From: Bacillota bacterium
GTDB taxonomy: Bacteria; Bacillota; Clostridia; Oscillospirales; Oscillospiraceae
Direction of reading: 5' to 3'
DNA length: 49,596 bases
NCBI GenBank assembly: GCA_028719885.1
Contig: JAQYLT010000069.1
Coordinates: 1 to 49,596, forward strand
This document shows positions 47,779-49,596 of this stretch, piece by piece. Both the position numbers and the translations under genes were made by a program. The notes under the pieces are model-generated. The model did no database searches. It saw only the letters and a program-made list of their open reading frames with translations, and had not been told where the DNA came from. Within the stretch, counting starts at the first letter, position 1. Each line of letters opens with the position of its first letter.

Positions 47779-48362
47779 CTAAATCCTCCCTTTTCCTTCT
47801 TCTGCTGCTCCTGCAACCGGTGCAGGTATCGTTTTTGATCCTCAAACACGCCATCCAGCCGCCCTGCCAGGGATACCACCACCATGGCAAACACGCCGCT
47901 GAGGGCGTCCGTTGTAAAAAAGCCCACGCAGGTCTGCCAGGGTGTTCCCAGCAGCAGGGCAACCGCAGCTCTTCCCAGCTGCATGGCAAGCAGCACCGCC
48001 AGAGCAAACAGCGCGGTAAAGAGCTTATCCCGGCAGATTTTTTCCTTTCCGTTTCCCCGCAGCAGCGGCAGCACCAGCAGGCAGCCCAGATTTCCGATTC
48101 CGTAAATCGCCAGCTGCTGCGGCGTCCCCCCGGAGGCAAACCAGAACACAGCTCCCCCCAGCACGGCGTGAAGCCCGGCCCACGCGCCCCAGCGCATGAG
48201 CACAATGGCGCACAGGGCGGCGGTGAGGGACACGGTGTAGAGCTGATTTGGAAACCACCGCCTTGCCGCCAGGGTCATTCCATATTCGCAGACCGCCAGA
48301 ATCACCGCCAGCAGCGTCAAATCCACAGCGCGGTATTCTGCCAAAGTCAATTGGCGTTTCAT
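47775..48362 (-). CDS. Membrane protein opening the pectin importer operon (195 aa)
   Basis: A 195-residue protein with about five to six hydrophobic helices and a polar, basic C-terminus (QKRYLHRLQEQQKKEKGGFR). Overall shape, with a GHAVLGG-like AGLHAVLGGAVFWFASG segment and FFTTDALSGVFAMVV near the end, resembles small ECF-type S components, but no family is certain. It is the first gene after the activator-type promoter at 48393-48451 and is coupled to the LplB-type permease. Function unknown. Confidence 0.75.
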   Translation of the reverse strand: MKRQLTLAEYRAVDLTLLAVILAVCEYGMTLAARRWFPNQLYTVSLTAALCAIVLMRWGAWAGLHAVLGGAVFWFASGGTPQQLAIYGIGNLGCLLVLPLLRGNGKEKICRDKLFTALFALAVLLAMQLGRAAVALLLGTPWQTCVGFFTTDALSGVFAMVVVSLAGRLDGVFEDQKRYLHRLQEQQKKEKGGFR

Positions 48363-48392
48363 AGCACTGTCCTTTCTATCTGTCTGATATTT

Positions 48393-48451
48393 ATTCTAGG
48401 GATGTCCCTCCATAAAGTACATATCAAAAACAATTTGCTTTATGCACAAAA
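48393..48451 (-). promoter_or_regulatory. Activator-type promoter with 28-nt pectin-locus motif, second site
   Basis: Reverse strand motif at 48424-48451 (TTTTGTGCATAAA, 3 nt, AATTGTTTTTGA), 25-nt spacer, TAGAAT (48393-48398). It matches the site at 35369-35427 at 24 of 28 motif positions with identical spacing. It would drive the importer operon; it also lies 100 nt upstream of the divergent pectinesterase gene. Confidence 0.55.
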
Positions 48452-48492
48452 AAGTCATTTCAGGAAGAAAGGATTTATTTATTTTGATTATA

Positions 48493-48501
48493 TGTTATAA
48501 T
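48493..48501 (+). promoter_or_regulatory. Extended -10 promoter of the pectinesterase gene
   Basis: TGTTATAAT is a consensus TATAAT with a TGn extension, 49 nt before the start codon; the -35 region (ATTTAT) is weak, which would suit activation from the nearby 28-nt motif. Confidence 0.55.
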
Positions 48502-48550
48502 GTTTCCTGAGCAAAACGCACAAGTATTGAATGCTCAAAGGATGATTCTT

Positions 48551-49435
48551 ATGAAAAATGAGCTGTTCCTCACCCCTGAGGACGACCTGCAGCAGGCCCT
48601 GGATTTTGCCCCAAAGAACGCTTTTGTCCATCTGGCGGCGGGAATCTACCGGCAAAAGCTGGTGGTTCGGACCCGGGGGCTGACGATTATTGGTCAGGGT
48701 GCTGAAAACACCCAGATCGTTTTTGACGATTATGCACAAAAGCTGGATGAGCAGGGCCGGGAGTACATCACCTTCCGCAGCTATACCCTGGCGGTGTGTG
48801 CCGATGGGGTAAAGATGCACAAACTGTCCATCGTCAACGACGCCCGCTTCCCGGAGAAAAAGGGGCAGGAGGTGGCCCTGACGGTGTATGGGGACGATTT
48901 CCGGATGGAGGACTGCCGCCTATGCTCCACCCAGGACACCCTGTTTCTCGGTCCCCTGCCTCCGGATTTGATCGAACGCTACAATGGCTTCCTGCCTGAC
49001 GAGCTGCGGCAGGACCGGCTGCTTCGGCAGAGCTTCCGCCATTGCCTCATTGAGGGCACGGTGGATTTCATCTTCGGCTGCGGCGACGCCCTGTTTGAAG
49101 ACTGTGAGATCCGCTCCCTCAAGGACGCCCGGGATATCGGCTACATTGCCGCCCCCGCCCACAGTCTTTCCCAGACCCGGGGCTTTCTCTTCCGGAATTG
49201 CCGCCTGAGCTGTGAGGAGGCCGTCACCCCCGGCAGCATCTATTTGGCCCGACCCTGGCGGGATTACGGTTTGGTTCGCTTTGAAAACTGCCGCCTGGAT
49301 AAACACATTGCCCCGGCGGGCTTCGACAAATGGAACGACACCCACCGGGACAAAACCGCCCGATTTTATGAGTCCCCCGCCCCAGAGGGCAGGGTGGATT
49401 GGATTAACAGAGCGTCAGAGGAACCAGCTCCATAG
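48551..49435 (+). CDS. Pectinesterase family protein (CE8), intracellular
   Basis: A 294-residue right-handed beta-helix enzyme that removes methyl esters from pectin. Active-site residues are present: STQDTLF (Q128, D129), GTVDFIFG (D172) and YLARPWRDYG (R234, W236). No signal peptide: the protein starts MKNELFLTPEDDLQQALDFA. So it should act on imported methylated oligogalacturonides in the cytoplasm. I chose the ATG at 48551, with AAAGGA 8 nt upstream; an ATG at 48542 is in frame. Transcribed divergently from the importer operon with which it shares an upstream region. Confidence 0.92.
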   Translation: MKNELFLTPEDDLQQALDFAPKNAFVHLAAGIYRQKLVVRTRGLTIIGQGAENTQIVFDDYAQKLDEQGREYITFRSYTLAVCADGVKMHKLSIVNDARFPEKKGQEVALTVYGDDFRMEDCRLCSTQDTLFLGPLPPDLIERYNGFLPDELRQDRLLRQSFRHCLIEGTVDFIFGCGDALFEDCEIRSLKDARDIGYIAAPAHSLSQTRGFLFRNCRLSCEEAVTPGSIYLARPWRDYGLVRFENCRLDKHIAPAGFDKWNDTHRDKTARFYESPAPEGRVDWINRASEEPAP

Positions 49436-49596
49436 TCAGCTAAAGAAGCGTTAAGTTAGGGCAACACCGCATAAATGCCAAAAACCGCATTATACAGTGG
49501 GTGACAAATAAAAGCTGTGGATAACCTCTGAATTATTGTCCGCAAAGGCGCACTGACTCAAGCCGCCAGACAAGGTCTGTCAGCCAGAATCAGATT
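49436..49596. other. Window end without a gene
   Basis: No gene is seen. There is a small hairpin CAGAC-3 nt-GTCTG near 49570, and the tract GTTAGGGCAACACCGC at 49455 looks like part of a further repeat or insertion-sequence end cut off by the window. Confidence 0.4.

Noticed and set aside
49516..49524. A perfect DnaA box (TGTGGATAA) near the window end
   Set aside because: It is single, with no further boxes or AT-rich tract visible in the remaining 70 bases; one 9-mer is expected by chance in a region of this size.

Overview
The window looks like a GC-rich chromosomal segment from an anaerobic, low-oxygen-lifestyle Firmicute, most like the gut Oscillospirales/Ruminococcaceae. Supporting this are Gram-positive style ABC importers using shared MsmX-like ATPases, Mini-RNase III, a heptaprenyl-diphosphate-synthase-component-I (Gx) protein, TcdA, a siroheme/ferredoxin reductase and a pectin-utilisation locus built the way Firmicutes build them. 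Taxonomy is an inference; there is no rRNA here.

Layout. 1-1.6 kb: end of a sugar-isomerase operon (L-fucose/L-arabinose isomerase family fragment plus DUF4867) and a small membrane protein. 2-5.1 kb: a large secreted, membrane-anchored protein with a degenerate M23 domain and paired-cysteine repeats. 6-6.9 kb: tcdA and a [2Fe-2S] BFD-like protein. 6.9-8.1 kb: a gene-free stretch with several repeats. 8.1-11.4 kb: NfeD/SPFH pair and an ABC exporter pair. 11.8-14.7 kb: ligA, Gx-family membrane protein, mrnC. 14.9-15.9 kb: HEPN/MNT (HepT/MntA) toxin-antitoxin and tRNA-Gly. 16.2-24.4 kb: a molybdenum locus: a FecCD-type importer probably for molybdate/tungstate, a ModE-like regulator, a THEP1-MocA fusion, and on the opposite strand a three-subunit xanthine-dehydrogenase-family enzyme. 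24.6-29.1 kb: an acyl-CoA ligase, two membrane proteins and the CCA-adding enzyme. 29.2-32.5 kb: a siroheme reductase, a small acidic membrane protein, gluQ and a sugar nucleotidyltransferase. 32.5-49.4 kb: a large pectin/galacturonan utilisation locus: KduD, KduI, two CUT1 ATPases, an AraC-type regulator, GH105, GH28, a permease pair, a solute-binding protein, four small membrane proteins and a CE8 pectinesterase.

How the genes fit together. In the pectin locus none of the three visible polysaccharide enzymes has a signal peptide, so oligogalacturonides would be imported by the LplB/LplC/YtcQ-like transporter and then de-esterified, depolymerised and converted by KduI and KduD inside the cell. 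Two transport/catabolic operons share a 28-nt motif placed exactly 25 nt from their -10 boxes, a likely activator site. In the molybdenum locus a 24-bp ModE-like inverted repeat sits at the presumed start of the importer transcript.

The most striking non-coding signal is a family of hairpin-ended repeats scattered through the intergenic spaces (at least ten sites). Ends begin CGTAGGG and finish CCCTACG; the palindrome next to the ends changes sequence between copies while keeping its base pairing; copies are nested inside one another and some have a further outer inverted repeat.
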